Below are positions 1 to 10,962 of a stretch of DNA of 64,000 nt, one piece after another. Each line of letters opens with the position of its first letter. The first letter of the stretch is position 1. The notes beneath the pieces were generated by a model, which did no database searches, was not told where the DNA came from, and was given only the letters and a program-made list of their open reading frames with translations. A program made the translations under genes and the position numbers. Source of the stretch: Thereva unica (lineage: Eukaryota; Arthropoda; Insecta; Diptera; Therevidae); contig OX465281.1 in the NCBI GenBank assembly GCA_949987705.1, positions 154,432,380-154,496,379 of the forward strand, read 5' to 3'.

Positions 1-1112
1 AGATAGCCCTAGGGTTTTATGGTTTTCAGAAAGGGTAACGGACACTCAGACCCTTCCACCAGTTCAGGAATATCGGATGACGTGAGTTACATTCGGAGTG
101 AATTGCAGTCCTTTCTTATTGGGAGCAACGATTAGGCTTATTTTAGAAGAAGCAATGGAACGATACCCCGAGACCAGCACTGCTTTGATGAACAGCTTCT
201 ATATGGATGACTTTGTTATTTCAACAGACGAAAGACAAACGGCTAAACGACTCTACCTTGAGGCACTGCGATATTAAAAGGCGCTTCGATGAACTTACGC
301 AAATGGAACACGAACGATATTCACATTAGACAACAGTTTTGCAATAACGATGAGGTTCCGAATGTTCAAAAAATTTTAGGTTTGCGTTGGTATGTCATAA
401 CGGACGAGCTCGCTGTTGATATCGATACTGTAGCACGATTACTAGAATTAGCATTGATTGGCACGAAACGGAATGACTTAAAGGTAATGGCCTCATTTTA
501 TGATCTCCTAGGTGTTTTAAGTCCATGGATAGTACGCCTAAAAATTCTCTTTCAGTTGTTATGGCGCAAAAAGCTCGATTGGGATGAAACCTTACCCGAC
601 GAATTGATGACAACTTGGAACGCAATCTGTAATGAGTTAGACGATTTAAGAGAATTAACGATTCCACGCCAAGTCTGTGCAGAAAATGAATTACCCAAGG
701 CTCAACTTCACGTATTTGCAGACGCCAGCCTGAGTGCCTATGGAGTCGTTGCATATCTGCGAATTTTCAAGGATGAGGCCTATCGAGTACAATTCCTTTG
801 TTCTAAAAACAGAGTAGCTCCTTTAAAGGGAAATGAAAATCAGGGATTATCCTTACCTAAGTTAGAGCTTACAGCTGCTCTCCTTGCTTCAAGGTTGATA
901 ACGTATTTAAAACGTAGTTTGAAGGCATTCCCAAAGAAAATATGGTTATGGACAGATTCAAAGATAACTTTGTGCTGGATTTTAGGAGATGCGAATAAAA
1001 AATAGATGCCCTACGTAGCAAATAGAGTCAACGAAATCAGAGGTCATAGCAACTTAGCAGACTGGAGACATTGTCCTGGTTCAGAGAATCCAGCAGATCT
1101 AGTAACTAGAGG
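1..1112 (+). pseudogene. pol: BEL/Pao pol, 5' half (end of RT and RNase H)
   Basis: This is the middle of a BEL/Pao LTR-retrotransposon Pol polyprotein, which makes and trims the element's cDNA. The end of the reverse transcriptase is read in frame 2, with the catalytic box YMDD at about 203-214. There is an in-frame TGA at 83-85. A single-base shift near 262-288 moves the frame to frame 1, where 289-1005 encodes the BEL-type RT/RNase H linker and RNase H region (motif FADAS near 715). A TAG at 1003-1005 interrupts it, but the same frame then reads the conserved tract ending ENPADL. The frame stops at 1112 where a LINE enters, and it resumes in phase at 23191. The 5' part lies outside the window. 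Clearly a dead copy. Confidence 0.9.
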
Positions 1113-1714
1113 AGGTTGAGGAGCAGCCTCTGCCTTCACCCTGCCCCGCGGCTACTTCCCGTTCGGAGAACGTCCTTTTGCCACAGGAGGCCGTCAACTC
1201 GATTGCACCTGTTACTAAGGTGCGTCGCAAAAGTCGCAGGAAAAATCGAAATCGCCAAGCCATCATTGGGGACGGTGTCACTTTGAGTTCCTTGCCCCGT
1301 GTTCCGGAGATGAAGTCGACTTCTAGGCCGGTCTCAGTATCAACCTCTTCGCCCTTAATAGTGGCCAACCCCCCGGTCACGGCAGCTACAGTTCCCCTAC
1401 AACCGTGCACCCCTCTGGTTACGATACCGAGACCCTTAGATATCTTTATATCACGATTCTCTCCTGAAACTATGACGGAGTCTGTCTGTGAATATTTAAG
1501 GAAGAAATCTATAGACCCTGGAACTGTCTCCTGCAGAAAAGTCAGCAAGGCTTCCAAGCCTGTTGCTTCTTTTGTTTTGTCTGCACCGCTCGTTATTGCC
1601 GAGACTCTTTTAGATCCCGGTTTCTGGCCTACTGGTGCCCTTACCAAGCTTTTTGTTCCGCGTACCCGTACTCAAGCGCATCGTGCAAACGCTTCTACTC
1701 CGAGCACTATATAG
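1113..1714 (+). pseudogene. LINE ORF1 (C-terminal part)
   Basis: The frame is open from the LINE junction to a TAG at 1712-1714, about 200 residues, and no ATG is needed because the 5' end is truncated. The N-terminal part is basic (an Arg/Lys-rich run near 1210-1250) and is followed by a Ser/Thr/Pro/Val-rich stretch. The last 80 residues resemble the compact domain found at the end of ORF1 in many insect LINEs (motifs IFISRFSP near 1443 and DPGFWP near 1615). ORF1 proteins bind element RNA. No CCHC knuckles are visible in what remains. The antisense frame 1099-1647 is a shadow. Assignment rests on position in front of the endonuclease and on family resemblance. Confidence 0.6.
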
Positions 1715-3870
1715 ATGCCAAAAACCTCGAGACGCTTTCCCTCTACTACCAGAATGTAAGAGGGACTAGGTCAAAAACTAACGACATCCTTCAGGCATCG
1801 ATGGCTAGCGGGTTCGATGTCATAGCATTTACTGAAACCTGGCTTCATGAAGGTATTCTTAATACAGAACTCTTTGATTCCTCTTACCAAGTGTTTCGGA
1901 AGGATCGTTACACTGACTCGGATGCTCGTGGAGGTGGCGTACTTCTTGCTTGTAGTAGCCATCTGTCTTGTAATCCAATTTCTCTTCCTAGTTTTTCTAT
2001 CCACCTTGACATTGAGCTTGTCGCTCTTAAAATTACCTTATGAAAAATTAATCTCTTTCTGCTGTGCTGCTATATCCCACCAGATATGATAAGCACTCTT
2101 GACGATAGAGGTAAAAATCTCTATGATATTCTCATCTCTCGTGTTGATCATATCTCGAGTATGATGGACACTGGCGATGAATTACTTCTCCTTGGAGACT
2201 TTAATTTACCCAATATTCAGTGGGTAACGGATGTAGATGACGATAACTACCTTCCTGAAGGCAACCTGAATTCTAAGGAATCCTGTTTTCTTAATTCCTT
2301 ATTCTCACTTGGCTTGAATCAAATGAGCGGTGTATCTAACGTTTTGGGGAGGCAGTTAGATCTTGTATTCTTTACTGACGCAGTCAATATGACTGTCGAA
2401 CTCAGTCCAACAGTCATGACGTCTGTTGACAGTTACCATCCTCCGCTTCTGCTTAATTATTGCTTCAATTCAGAGAATAAGCCTTGTTCGGAGGAGGTAA
2501 CCCATTCCTTTAACTTTAGAAAGGCTAACTTTGGGGAGCTGTCATCTAAGCTTGCCTCGATCGATTTTAACAGTTTGCTTTCCGCAAATGAGCTGGATGA
2601 CGACGTGGCACTGTTTTATAACGTACTATACGAGGCCCTCGTTTCTTGCGTACCTTATGAGCCCCAAAAACTGCCCAGTTCTTCTCCACCTTGGTTTGAT
2701 AATGAACTCAGGCATTTAAAAAATCAGAAGAATAGACTTTGGAAAACCTATTTAAAGAGAAAGGACTCTCCTAGTCGCAATTCATTTATCAATTGCTATA
2801 ACAGATTTCGTTCACTCTCTTTTACTCTGTATCGTGAACACCTTAGCAGCATGAGTGATAAACTGTTTACTGATCCTAGGAACTTCTTTCAATTTGTCAA
2901 CTCTAAGAAAAAAGTTGATAACTACCCTAATACTATGCAGCACACGAACTGGTCTAGTTCTGAGTTGCGATTTGCAACATGTTTGCATCATTCTTTCATC
3001 AATCTTTTTTACCTTCTGACTTTCAGCCTAATGACAATAATTTTCGTCACATTACCCCTATCCGAGAGCCTCATTTTTTACTTCTCTCAATTACCCTTAC
3101 TGATATCGTGAAACATATTATTGAACTTTCGACTTCACTTCGGGCCCTGACAGTATTCCACCTGCTGTCCTGAAGTCCTGTGTGGAGGTTCTCCAGTCTC
3201 CACTGAAAACCCTGTTTCAGAAATCCCTGGATAAAGGGTGCTTCCCTACGCTTTGGAAGAATTCGTTTATAATTCCTGTTCACAAAAGTGGTAGCAAAAA
3301 CGAAATATCGAATTATAGACCAATTGCGAAGTTGTCTGTTATACCGAAGCTTTTCGAATCAATTATCTATTCTGCGATCGCTCCGATCTGCAAGAGGCTT
3401 GTCTCAACGAATCAACATGGTTTTCTTGCAGGTCGTTCCACTATCACCAATCTTCTTGAGTTCACTTCTCATGCTGTCGAGGGCTTCGTTTCTGGTTGTC
3501 AAACTGATTGCGTTTACACTGATTTTAGCAAGGCATTTGACAAGCTCTCCCATTCTATTATAATTCTCAAATTAAGAAGGCTTGGCTTTCCGCAAGCACT
3601 TCTGGTGTGGTTCCAGTCTTACTTAGCTGACCGGACCTACCAAGTTCTTTTTCGAGGATCCAAATCAGTACCCATTGAAGCATCATCCGGTGTCCCTCAA
3701 GGAAGTCATCTGGGCCCTCTTCTCTTCATTTTATCAATTGATGACATTGTTTCCTTGCTAAGACACTGTAGAATATTGATTTACGCTGATGACATCAAGT
3801 TATACCGTCACATTAAGAGTATTGAGGATTGCAAACTTTTGCAAGCTGATCTTGACACCTTTTACTCTTG
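1715..3870 (+). pseudogene. LINE ORF2, endonuclease and most of reverse transcriptase (5' segment)
   Basis: ORF2 of a CR1/Jockey-like non-LTR retrotransposon. An apurinic-type endonuclease starts near 1741 (YYQNVRG), with FTETWL near 1828 and the GDFN box near 2200. One TGA at 2041-2043 breaks frame 1 without shifting it. Frameshifts lie near 2960 (to frame 3) and 3140-3180 (to frame 2). The reverse transcriptase follows, with NYRPIA near 3310, the motif-A region around FSKAFD near 3525, SGVPQGS near 3688 and the catalytic YADD near 3783. Coding stops at 3870, where a gypsy element is inserted at CTTG, and continues at 9812 in the same frame. Degraded, but order and motifs are unambiguous. 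Confidence 0.9.
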
Positions 3871-4094
3871 TGTCAGTTAGGCCAGGCCAAAGAGAATTCC
3901 TACAAGTAAAGAATTCAAAAGATTTAAGGAAATGCAAATTCAGTTCTAAAATAATTTATTTGTTTTCCAATGAACGTCTTTCCATCGCCTACTAAGTAAC
4001 GCAACTAACTAAAATTCTAATTAAATCATTCCAAGGCTTCCTTGATGTTTTTATTTTTCATTGGCCTACCGTTCCTTCTTGATTAGAGTTGACA
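3871..4094 (-). repeat. 3' LTR of the gypsy element (left copy)
   Basis: A 224-bp repeat with TGTCA...TGACA ends, nearly identical to 9584-9807. Visible differences are near 4006-4010 and 4069. The Pol reading frame ends inside this LTR, with its stop at 4058-4060. Confidence 0.93.
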
Positions 4095-4147
4095 GCTCGG
4101 CCATCCTGTTCCTGGACGTCCTCGTCCAAATCATAATCCGTCATATC
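4058..4147 (-). pseudogene. pol: Gypsy Pol C-terminal tail
   Basis: Reading on the minus strand from the left edge of the nested LINE, an acidic tail in the Pol frame (motif DLDEDVQEQ) runs into the LTR and stops at 4058-4060. It is the continuation of the frame that the LINE interrupts at 5443. Terminal acidic tails that cross into the LTR are common in insect gypsy elements. Together with the integrase piece at 5444-6051 it shows that the LINE split one coding sequence. Confidence 0.75.
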
Positions 4148-5443
4148 CTGCATGGATCTGGCGAGTCTAGTCTGGTTGCTCTAGATATCTCCAAGGCTTT
4201 CGATAGAGTTTGGCACTCAGCCCTGTTAGCCAAACTCAAAGCTATTGGAGTCGACTCACTTCTACAGAAGTGGATCAAGAATTTCCTTTTCGGCCGTTCA
4301 ATCAAAGTAATATTGGATGGCGTCAAATCTGCATCCCACCCGATCTCGGCGGGGGTCCCCCAGGGGTCAATCTTATCTCCGGCCCTATTTCTCATATTTA
4401 TAAATGACCTTCTTTCAATCCCCTCCAACCCACTCCTTAGCTTCGCTGACGACGGTACTCTACGGTACTCGTACAGCTTCGATACAAGGCAGACTCATGC
4501 CAGATCCTGTCTTGATGATCGCGAACGTATGTCCAACTCTATTAATAACGACATTGAACTGATTCTAAAGTGGGGAGAGAAGAATCGTGTTGAATTCAAC
4601 CCCGCCAAAACCAAGTATTGTCTTATCTCCAAAAAAAAGTTCAACACCCCTCTACCCTTGAAAGTGAATGAAGTTCAACTAATGGCCGAACCATCCTTAC
4701 ACATCTTAGGCGTGACATTAGCCAAGGACTTGCGATGGAATGACCACATATTCCAAATCGCCAAACAAGGATCCCAGTGCTTGGGATTTCTTAAGAGGTG
4801 TAAGTTCCTCCTCCAACCATCGCATCGGCCCGTGCTGTTATTTATAAATCCTACATTCGGCCTCTTCTCGAATACAACTCCCTCGTTTGGGGCGGCGCTC
4901 CAATAACCACCTTGGCATGGTTAGATAAGGTCCAAAAAAAGGCCCTTAAATTAATTGATGACGATACCGCTTGCTCCAACATCGACCCCCTCAGCCACCG
5001 TAGGAATGTAGCAGCACTGACAAAATTTTATCGCTACTATCATAGTGACTGTTCCTCCGAGCTAAACGCTCTCCTGCCTCCACGGCATTCTTATACCCGC
5101 AACACCAGATTAGCCCACTCGTCTCATTCCCTCCACCTGCAACTCCCCCTTTCACACACTCAACAGGATATGAATTCGTTTGTTAATAGAACAACTCGGC
5201 TGTGGAATAATCTCTCGCAGTCAGTATTTCCGAGCTCCTACAACATCCAAGAGTTCAAACGCAGGGTTCATCACCACCTTCTTCAAAACCCCCCGTTCCT
5301 TTATAACCCCTCCAACCCCCCTCCCCCGTACTAAGCTTACTGCTAGACATTGCACCATGACGTGACAAATGACATGACGGACTAGTAGTACAAAGGGTGA
5401 TTCCTGAGCTTAGCATTGCCACATAAAAAAAAAAAAAAAAAAA
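4148..5443 (+). pseudogene. 5'-truncated LINE (copy A): reverse transcriptase and C-terminal region with poly-A tail
   Basis: A LINE fragment lying opposite to the gypsy element it entered. It starts inside the RT (SKAFDRVWHS near 4190), then AGVPQGSIL near 4348 and a catalytic box in the FADDGTL form near 4442. At about 4820 a 5-nt tandem duplication shifts the frame from frame 2 to frame 1, and the C-terminal domain continues (WLDKVQKKALKLID near 4920) to a stop at 5332-5334. A short 3' UTR ends in 19 A residues (5425-5443). The trinucleotide ATC at both edges is the only visible target duplication. It is the same family as the copy at 15274-18447. Confidence 0.9.
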
Positions 5444-6051
5444 TCTGGTGGCAGGCAACACCAACGCTTCATGTTATCTGACGCGAACACTCCGACATAT
5501 GGCTTCTTAGTCCTCTGTGATTCTGGCAAATCCTCGACCACATATCTATCATTCGGAAGCACCTTCGTCACGACATATGGCCCTTTGAACTTCGGCTCCA
5601 ACTTCTTCGATTCCCCTGAAGCTGCAGGTTCATGGTGAACCACTACCATATCGTCGACCTGGTAAGTAGTCGGTGTGCGTCGGTTGGCGTCGAATCGCTG
5701 CTTCCATTTTGCTGCTGCGGCTATCATCCTTCCGACGGCTGCACTCCTTTGCTCTGCCAGCGTAACACCAAAGGTATCCTCCAAGCATGCGTCGTCGTCA
5801 TGCAGGGCCAAGATCAATTCGTTGGCCAATAAGTCTGTTGGTCGGTAACCGAACATTAGTTCATGAGGCGACCTCTTCGTTGTTGAATTCATCGTCGAAT
5901 TGATAGTCCATTGTATGGTTGTGATATACTTATCCCAATCCTTATTGTTAGATTCTATACTAGCCGCAATTGAAGTTCTAATCGTTTGGTGGAGACGCTC
6001 CACTTGCCCATTGGCTCTAGGAGTTCGAACAGCTGTCTTTATGTGCCTCAC
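5444..6051 (-). pseudogene. pol: Gypsy integrase, C-terminal part
   Basis: This is in frame with 6052-8982 after a TAA at 6052-6054. It carries the third catalytic residue of the integrase core (Glu in ANGQVERLHQ near 6010) and then the C-terminal region, with a basic GPY/F-type segment (KFKGPYVVTKV near 5580). The frame runs into the poly-A tail of LINE copy A at 5443, which reads as a false poly-Phe end, and the true end is at 4058-4147. Integrase joins the cDNA ends to chromosomal DNA. Confidence 0.88.
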
Positions 6052-8982
6052 TTAATGCTCCTTACAATATGCCTTGAACGCCTTTGAGGTAAATGCAGTC
6101 CCTCGATCTGTTACCAATATTGTCGGTAATCCAAAGTAACTTGTCATCTCGTTGATTAATTTTAAGACCGGAGCGGTGGAAGTATTCTTCACAGCTTTGA
6201 TGATCACGAATTTTGTGAACGCGTCTACAGCTACAAGAGTATGGGTATTTCGTTGTTTGCTCGTTGGATAGGGCCCTTGATGGTCCAAGTGCACCGTGTG
6301 GAAGGGAACAGTGACACGAGGCATATGATGAAGTTCTCCCTCCAAACGACCCCCTGGACGTCGATGATAACAACAGGACACGCATGACGAAATATACCCC
6401 TTCACAAAGTTCCTCATTCTAGCGAACCAGAAGTTCTTCTGACACCTTTGCAAAGTCCGCTCAACTGACAAGTGTCCTACATCGTCATGGCATATTTTCA
6501 AGATTCGCCATCTTACTGCACTAGGAACTACCCATTTGGCTCCATCGGATGTTTTTCGAAATAGTCCTCTTCTCTGAACAATATAATCTTGTCGTAATTG
6601 TCTTGTCTCATCGTCCCCTTCTCCTGACTTCAGGATTTTAATGATATGGTTGATTTTTTCGTCTTGCTTTTGCATTGTCATCAACCAGTCCTCTTCACTC
6701 AGTTTGATTCTTAATATATCCTCACCCACAATTTCCGCGTCAACAGCAGGTTCATTCGGCTGGCGGCTTAGTGCGTCAGCATGTCGATTTCCAACACCCG
6801 CTCGATGTACCAACTCGAGGTCGTACTCGCTTAATTTGAGCCACCAACGAGCTATCCGGGGAGGTAATGGCTTGGTCAGCTTACACGTACTGATAGCAGC
6901 ACAATCGGTCACCACTCTGATTCGTTTGCCCATAATATACACACGGAATCGGGTCAATGATTCCACAATCGCTAGAATTTCCAGCTCGTAACTGAAAAAG
7001 TTAGATTCACTCGAAGTTGTATGACGACTATAATATTGTACTGGTCGTAAGGTCCCATCCTCTTCACGTTGCATTAGAATCCCTGCTATCCCAATAGAAC
7101 TGGCATCCGTATGCACTTCATGCTGGGCCATCGCGTTGTATATCACAAGCACAGGGCGCTTAGTAAGTTCCTTCTTGAGAGTTGCGAACGACTTCTCTTC
7201 TTCAACGCCCCACTTGAATCTTTGCTCCTTCTTCAGCAGCGCCGTCAATGGTCTTGAGAGTTCACCATATCCAGCAACAAATTTCCTGAAATACCCGGTT
7301 AGGCCTAAGAACTGCCTGACTTCACGGACATTTTCTGGCTTCGGATAATCCGCAACACAATTCGTTTTATGTTTTCCCGGTACTATACCGTCTTGACTAA
7401 TCTCGTGCCCCAGAAATTCAATTTTGGTGTATAAAAATTCGCATTTCTCTCGTCTGAGGGTGAATCCACTTTCCGTCAAGCACTTAAAGAATCTCTCTAG
7501 ACGTTCAAGTCCTTGTTGCACCGTTTGGCTGCACACAATCATATCGTCGATGTATGTTAGCACTTCACCTGAACGCATCTTCGCTGCTACCTTGTTTATA
7601 GCACGTTGAAATACCGCTGGTGCATTTGTCAATCCGAAAGGCATTTTGCAATATTCATACTGGCCCTCATTCGTACAGAATGCAGTGTATTTCCGTGAGT
7701 TTTCTGACACTGTTATTTGGTGGTAGCCAGATCGCACGTCTAATTTCGTGAAAAATTTATTACCTTGGAGTAAACGGAGCTGCTCTTCTACAATTGGCAT
7801 CTGGAATGGTTGCTTAACCGTTTTCGAATTCAACACTCGATAATCCACACATAATCGAGGTTCACCATTGGATTTCCGAACAATCACAATTGGTGATGCA
7901 TATGGTGATGTACTTTCCCTAATAATTTTGTGTTTCTTCAAATCGTCAACAATTTCCCTCACCTTCGCTCGCATTCCGAACGGGATCCGATATGGTTTCT
8001 GCTTCACTGGAGTTTCATCTGTGAGTTTAATCGTCATCTCGTCATCTACACACGTGCCTAGTTCGCTTGTACTTTCAGCAAAGCATTCTCTATATTTGTT
8101 AACGAGATCCAAGGTGCATCTTTTTTCCTCATCTGTAATATTTTCGTTCACCTTCAAGTCATCTAGCTGGTATGAATTTGCTCGTCGGTTCTGAACATCA
8201 GTCGACTGTTGAATTCGCAACCTATTGTTCTCTTGAATCACCCTGATGCCACTCGTAAAACAGTTTTGTCCTAGAAGAACATTGAGCTCTAGCAGTTCGT
8301 CGTCGACCACTAATAAATCACCCTTCAATACGACATCATAAATTTCGATTACCGCCTCGATTTTTTCCTTACACACTGTATTACCGGCGAATCCACGTAG
8401 TACCTTAATCGTGTTGATTAACTTTGCCGACTTAGGAAGGTCTGATCTTCGTATTAGTGAGCAATCACTGCCCAAATCCACAATCGCTTTGAGTTCATTC
8501 CCGTTTACCTTGATCTCTTTGCGTAGTATCTGCGATGTAATTCGCTGAATTCGTGCTTGGGGTCCACCGACGAGTCCTGGGCATTGAGATGACTCGTGTG
8601 TAGTTTTCTTACAATACTCACACCTAGATTTTCTTGACGGCTGCGTGCAATCCCGAGACATATGCCCTTTCATTCTGCAATTAAAACAAGTAATATTTTC
8701 TTTGTCATAACGGCTGACAAACTTCTTGACGGTTTCCCTTGGAGTGCAGTTTTGAGTTATCGTTGATTTCGTCTTTTCCTTCGACGTTGTCAAACTCCAG
8801 TACCACTCCACTCTGTCTCGGAGATCTGAAATTGTCATAACACTTTGCCCTTGAACTGACACCAGAAATCTATCCTCTCGCATTCCTAACAGGAAATATT
8901 TGATTAAAGCAGCTTCGCTGACTTTTGCCGGACAACCAATCTTGATAATTTCGTCCAAATATTCTGGTAACGATTCGGACAT
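6052..8982 (-). CDS. pol: Gypsy Gag C-terminus, protease, reverse transcriptase, RNase H and integrase
   Basis: A 976-residue frame that actually continues from Gag: the same frame runs through the TGA at 8995-8997. Residues about 98-136 hold two CCHC knuckles (CFNC...C and CEYC...C), the nucleic-acid-binding end of Gag. The aspartic protease follows near residue 167, but its active site reads DLGS where D-T/S-G is expected. Reverse transcriptase spans about 345-520, with YIDD near 477, and RNase H starts near 627 (HTDASS). Integrase begins with an HHCC zinc module at about 833-875 and then the first two core aspartates (LDHQG near 900, TDRG near 958). The frame ends at a TAA that lies inside the integrase core, and the rest is at 5444-6051. 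The single stops suggest recent decay. Confidence 0.93.
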   Translation of the reverse strand: MSESLPEYLDEIIKIGCPAKVSEAALIKYFLLGMREDRFLVSVQGQSVMTISDLRDRVEWYWSLTTSKEKTKSTITQNCTPRETVKKFVSRYDKENITCFNCRMKGHMSRDCTQPSRKSRCEYCKKTTHESSQCPGLVGGPQARIQRITSQILRKEIKVNGNELKAIVDLGSDCSLIRRSDLPKSAKLINTIKVLRGFAGNTVCKEKIEAVIEIYDVVLKGDLLVVDDELLELNVLLGQNCFTSGIRVIQENNRLRIQQSTDVQNRRANSYQLDDLKVNENITDEEKRCTLDLVNKYRECFAESTSELGTCVDDEMTIKLTDETPVKQKPYRIPFGMRAKVREIVDDLKKHKIIRESTSPYASPIVIVRKSNGEPRLCVDYRVLNSKTVKQPFQMPIVEEQLRLLQGNKFFTKLDVRSGYHQITVSENSRKYTAFCTNEGQYEYCKMPFGLTNAPAVFQRAINKVAAKMRSGEVLTYIDDMIVCSQTVQQGLERLERFFKCLTESGFTLRREKCEFLYTKIEFLGHEISQDGIVPGKHKTNCVADYPKPENVREVRQFLGLTGYFRKFVAGYGELSRPLTALLKKEQRFKWGVEEEKSFATLKKELTKRPVLVIYNAMAQHEVHTDASSIGIAGILMQREEDGTLRPVQYYSRHTTSSESNFFSYELEILAIVESLTRFRVYIMGKRIRVVTDCAAISTCKLTKPLPPRIARWWLKLSEYDLELVHRAGVGNRHADALSRQPNEPAVDAEIVGEDILRIKLSEEDWLMTMQKQDEKINHIIKILKSGEGDDETRQLRQDYIVQRRGLFRKTSDGAKWVVPSAVRWRILKICHDDVGHLSVERTLQRCQKNFWFARMRNFVKGYISSCVSCCYHRRPGGRLEGELHHMPRVTVPFHTVHLDHQGPYPTSKQRNTHTLVAVDAFTKFVIIKAVKNTSTAPVLKLINEMTSYFGLPTILVTDRGTAFTSKAFKAYCKEH

Positions 8983-8994
8983 TTCCCGTTTTCG

Positions 8995-9528
8995 TCACAT
9001 CAGTGATAAATGTACGTCGGCTTCATTTGTAATAGGTATGAAATGGCTAGTAAATGCCATGCAGAACTCCATCCAGCTTTTAAACGCTGAATGTGTATCC
9101 AGCCATGTCTTCGCACCACCTTCCAGTTTTGCTCCCACGCAAAACAGAAGAAGTACCTCGTCCCAACAATAGATTTTTCTTAATTCGTCTGTTCTCGTAA
9201 CCCATTGTTGAGCTGTCATCCCCGTATCGGGATTAAATTTCGGTAGCACATCAATGATGTCTCGTGGAGTAAATATGTAATGGTGCTTATCCGCTACACG
9301 ATTATGGTTTCCACGAATCACGTCTCCCGTTGGGTTGTAGTTCTGTACACTCTGCACATCCGGTAGGAAATCCTCGCGGGCTCCCTGCTGACTCTCAGCC
9401 TCGTGGTCACCACCGATTCCCTCCGCGCAAAAACTACTCCACCTTCTCGATAAAACGTCTTTATTTCCACTCGTAGACAAACCAGCGCCTCTTAATTTCG
9501 CCCTCAAATCTTTTACGGTCGAAGTCAT
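8995..9528 (-). CDS. gag: Gypsy Gag, N-terminal part with SAP-like motif
   Basis: A 177-residue frame starting at the ATG at 9526-9528, 55 bp inside the 5' LTR. The first 30 residues (VKDLRAKLRGAGLSTSGNKD) fit the SAP helix-extended-helix pattern found in DNA/RNA-binding proteins. From about residue 85 the sequence has the tryptophan-bearing capsid pattern of Ty3/gypsy Gag (AQQWV, WDEVLLLF, AKTWLD). The TGA at the end is a nonsense codon within a continuous Gag-Pol frame, since the next codons lead straight into the frame of 6052-8982. Gag forms the particle that packages element RNA. The SAP assignment is by pattern only. Confidence 0.82.
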   Translation of the reverse strand: MTSTVKDLRAKLRGAGLSTSGNKDVLSRRWSSFCAEGIGGDHEAESQQGAREDFLPDVQSVQNYNPTGDVIRGNHNRVADKHHYIFTPRDIIDVLPKFNPDTGMTAQQWVTRTDELRKIYCWDEVLLLFCVGAKLEGGAKTWLDTHSAFKSWMEFCMAFTSHFIPITNEADVHLSLM

Positions 9529-9583
9529 CTTTAAATTCTCTTCAGTCCAATCTCAAGATCTCGAATAATCCCACTTCTGATAA

Positions 9584-9807
9584 TGTCAGTTAGGCCAGGC
9601 CAAAGAGAATTCCTACAAGTAAAGAATTCAAAAGATTTAAGGAAATGCAAATTCAGTTCTAAAATAATTTATTTGTTTTCCAATGAACGTCTTTCCATCG
9701 CCTACTCATTAACGCAACTAACTAAAATTCTAATTAAATCATTCCAAGGCTTCCTTGATGTTTTTATTTTTCATTGGCCTACTGTTCCTTCTTGATTAGA
9801 GTTGACA
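9584..9807 (-). repeat. 5' LTR of the gypsy element (right copy)
   Basis: The 224-bp partner of 3871-4094. It ends in TGACA at 9807 and is followed directly by the CTTG duplication. The leader between this LTR and the gag ATG is only 55 bp. No primer-binding site starting with TGG is evident right next to it. Confidence 0.93.
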
Positions 9808-9811
9808 CTTG

Positions 9812-10536
9812 GTGTACTTATAACAACCTGGTTCTTAATATTAATTATTAATAATATGTGAAGTCCTACTTTTAGTAGGAGACGTGATCCCTTTCTTAAT
9901 GAAGGTGTCCCTCGTGTAAACTTTGTTAAAGATCTCGGGATTAGATTTGATAGTAAGCTGGATTTTTCCACTCACATCAACTATATCTCTTCTAGAGGTA
10001 GTTTAGTCCTGGGTTTTATAAAAAGGTGGTCCAAAGAATTTAACAACCCCTTAATTACTAAACACCTTCATATTTCTCTTGTCAGACCATTACTCGAATA
10101 TGTGTCCCAGGTTTGGTCTCCTCACTACTCTGTGCATGTTAGAACTATTGAATCGGTCCAACGAAGGTTCGTTCGATTCGCACTGAATCATCTTCCTTGG
10201 GAAAACCCATTAGTTCTTCCATCTTATGAATCTCGGCTTAAGTTACTCAACTTAAGCTCTCTTCATAAGCGTCGTGAGGTGGCCGATGTTGTATTTGTTC
10301 AGCAGCTCCTTAATGGAAAGGTTGACTCTGGTTTTCTAGATCACCGTGCATCGTTTAGAGTGAGTCGTTACAATCTAAGAGGACCACCTCTCTTACAAAT
10401 CAACTCTTCTAATACGAATTACGGCAGATTCGAACCTGTCAATCGCATGTTCATTAACGTGAACAACAATATTAATGTGTTTAACGTGAGTATTGGTAAA
10501 GATGTCCTTAAAAGGAGTCTTTTTAATCTCACGTGA
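9812..10536 (+). pseudogene. LINE ORF2, end of RT and C-terminal domain (3' segment)
   Basis: This continues the ORF2 interrupted at 3870. After removal of the gypsy element and one CTTG copy, the frame is unbroken across the junction. It has one or two small disruptions near 9855-9870. The post-RT region follows (DLGIRFDSKLDFSTHI near 9930), then the thumb/C-terminal part (SLVRPLLEY near 10077, VQRRFVRFAL near 10157), with a stop at 10534-10536. This matches the C-terminus of CR1/Jockey-type ORF2 proteins. It fixes the insertion order: LINE first, gypsy second. Confidence 0.9.
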
Positions 10537-10767
10537 TTGCTTACTTTTTATGTTGTTTGGTGGGTTACATGTTGGATGCCCTTACTTTTTATTTTAATTT
10601 ATGTTCAATATCTTTTTAGAGATAGGATTTGTGTTTTTATTTACTAATTTTTATGTTACTAATATTTTATGTTTGCATGTCTCAGCTGAGCCACGGCAGT
10701 GGTAAATATTTCTCAGCCCTGCTGGGAAGTGTCCCTTCTGTGTTAGAAGGGAAACTCTATATATGTA

Positions 10768-10858
<91 letters not shown>

Positions 10859-10962
10859 ATATATATATATATATAATCGTATGTAATGTAAGTGTATGTA
10901 TATATAGATTTTCATGCTTAGCTAAAAAGTGCGCCTTCTGTGCTAGAAGGGTTAACTCTTGC

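Larger units (their letters stand above)
3871..9807 (-). mobile_element. Ty3/gypsy LTR retrotransposon inserted in LINE ORF2
   Basis: A complete element read on the minus strand, bounded by 224-bp direct repeats (3871-4094 and 9584-9807) that start TGTCA and end TGACA. The host tetranucleotide CTTG lies directly outside both ends (3867-3870 and 9808-9811), giving a 4-bp target-site duplication. Gag and Pol share one reading frame, interrupted by two in-frame stops (8995-8997 TGA, 6052-6054 TAA) and by a LINE at 4148-5443. The LTRs differ at about three positions by eye, so the insertion is fairly young. No intact env-like frame is present. Confidence 0.93.

Noticed and set aside
395..754. 119-residue minus-strand frame
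   Set aside because: Shadow of the BEL RNase H region on the plus strand.
1099..1647. 182-residue minus-strand frame
   Set aside because: Shadow of LINE ORF1 on the plus strand, which has the family resemblance and the right position.
9529..9583. Primer-binding site of the 224-bp-LTR gypsy element
   Set aside because: The sequence after the LTR (TTATCAGAAGTGGGATTATT) does not start with a clear TGG tRNA-complementary tract, so no tRNA could be named.
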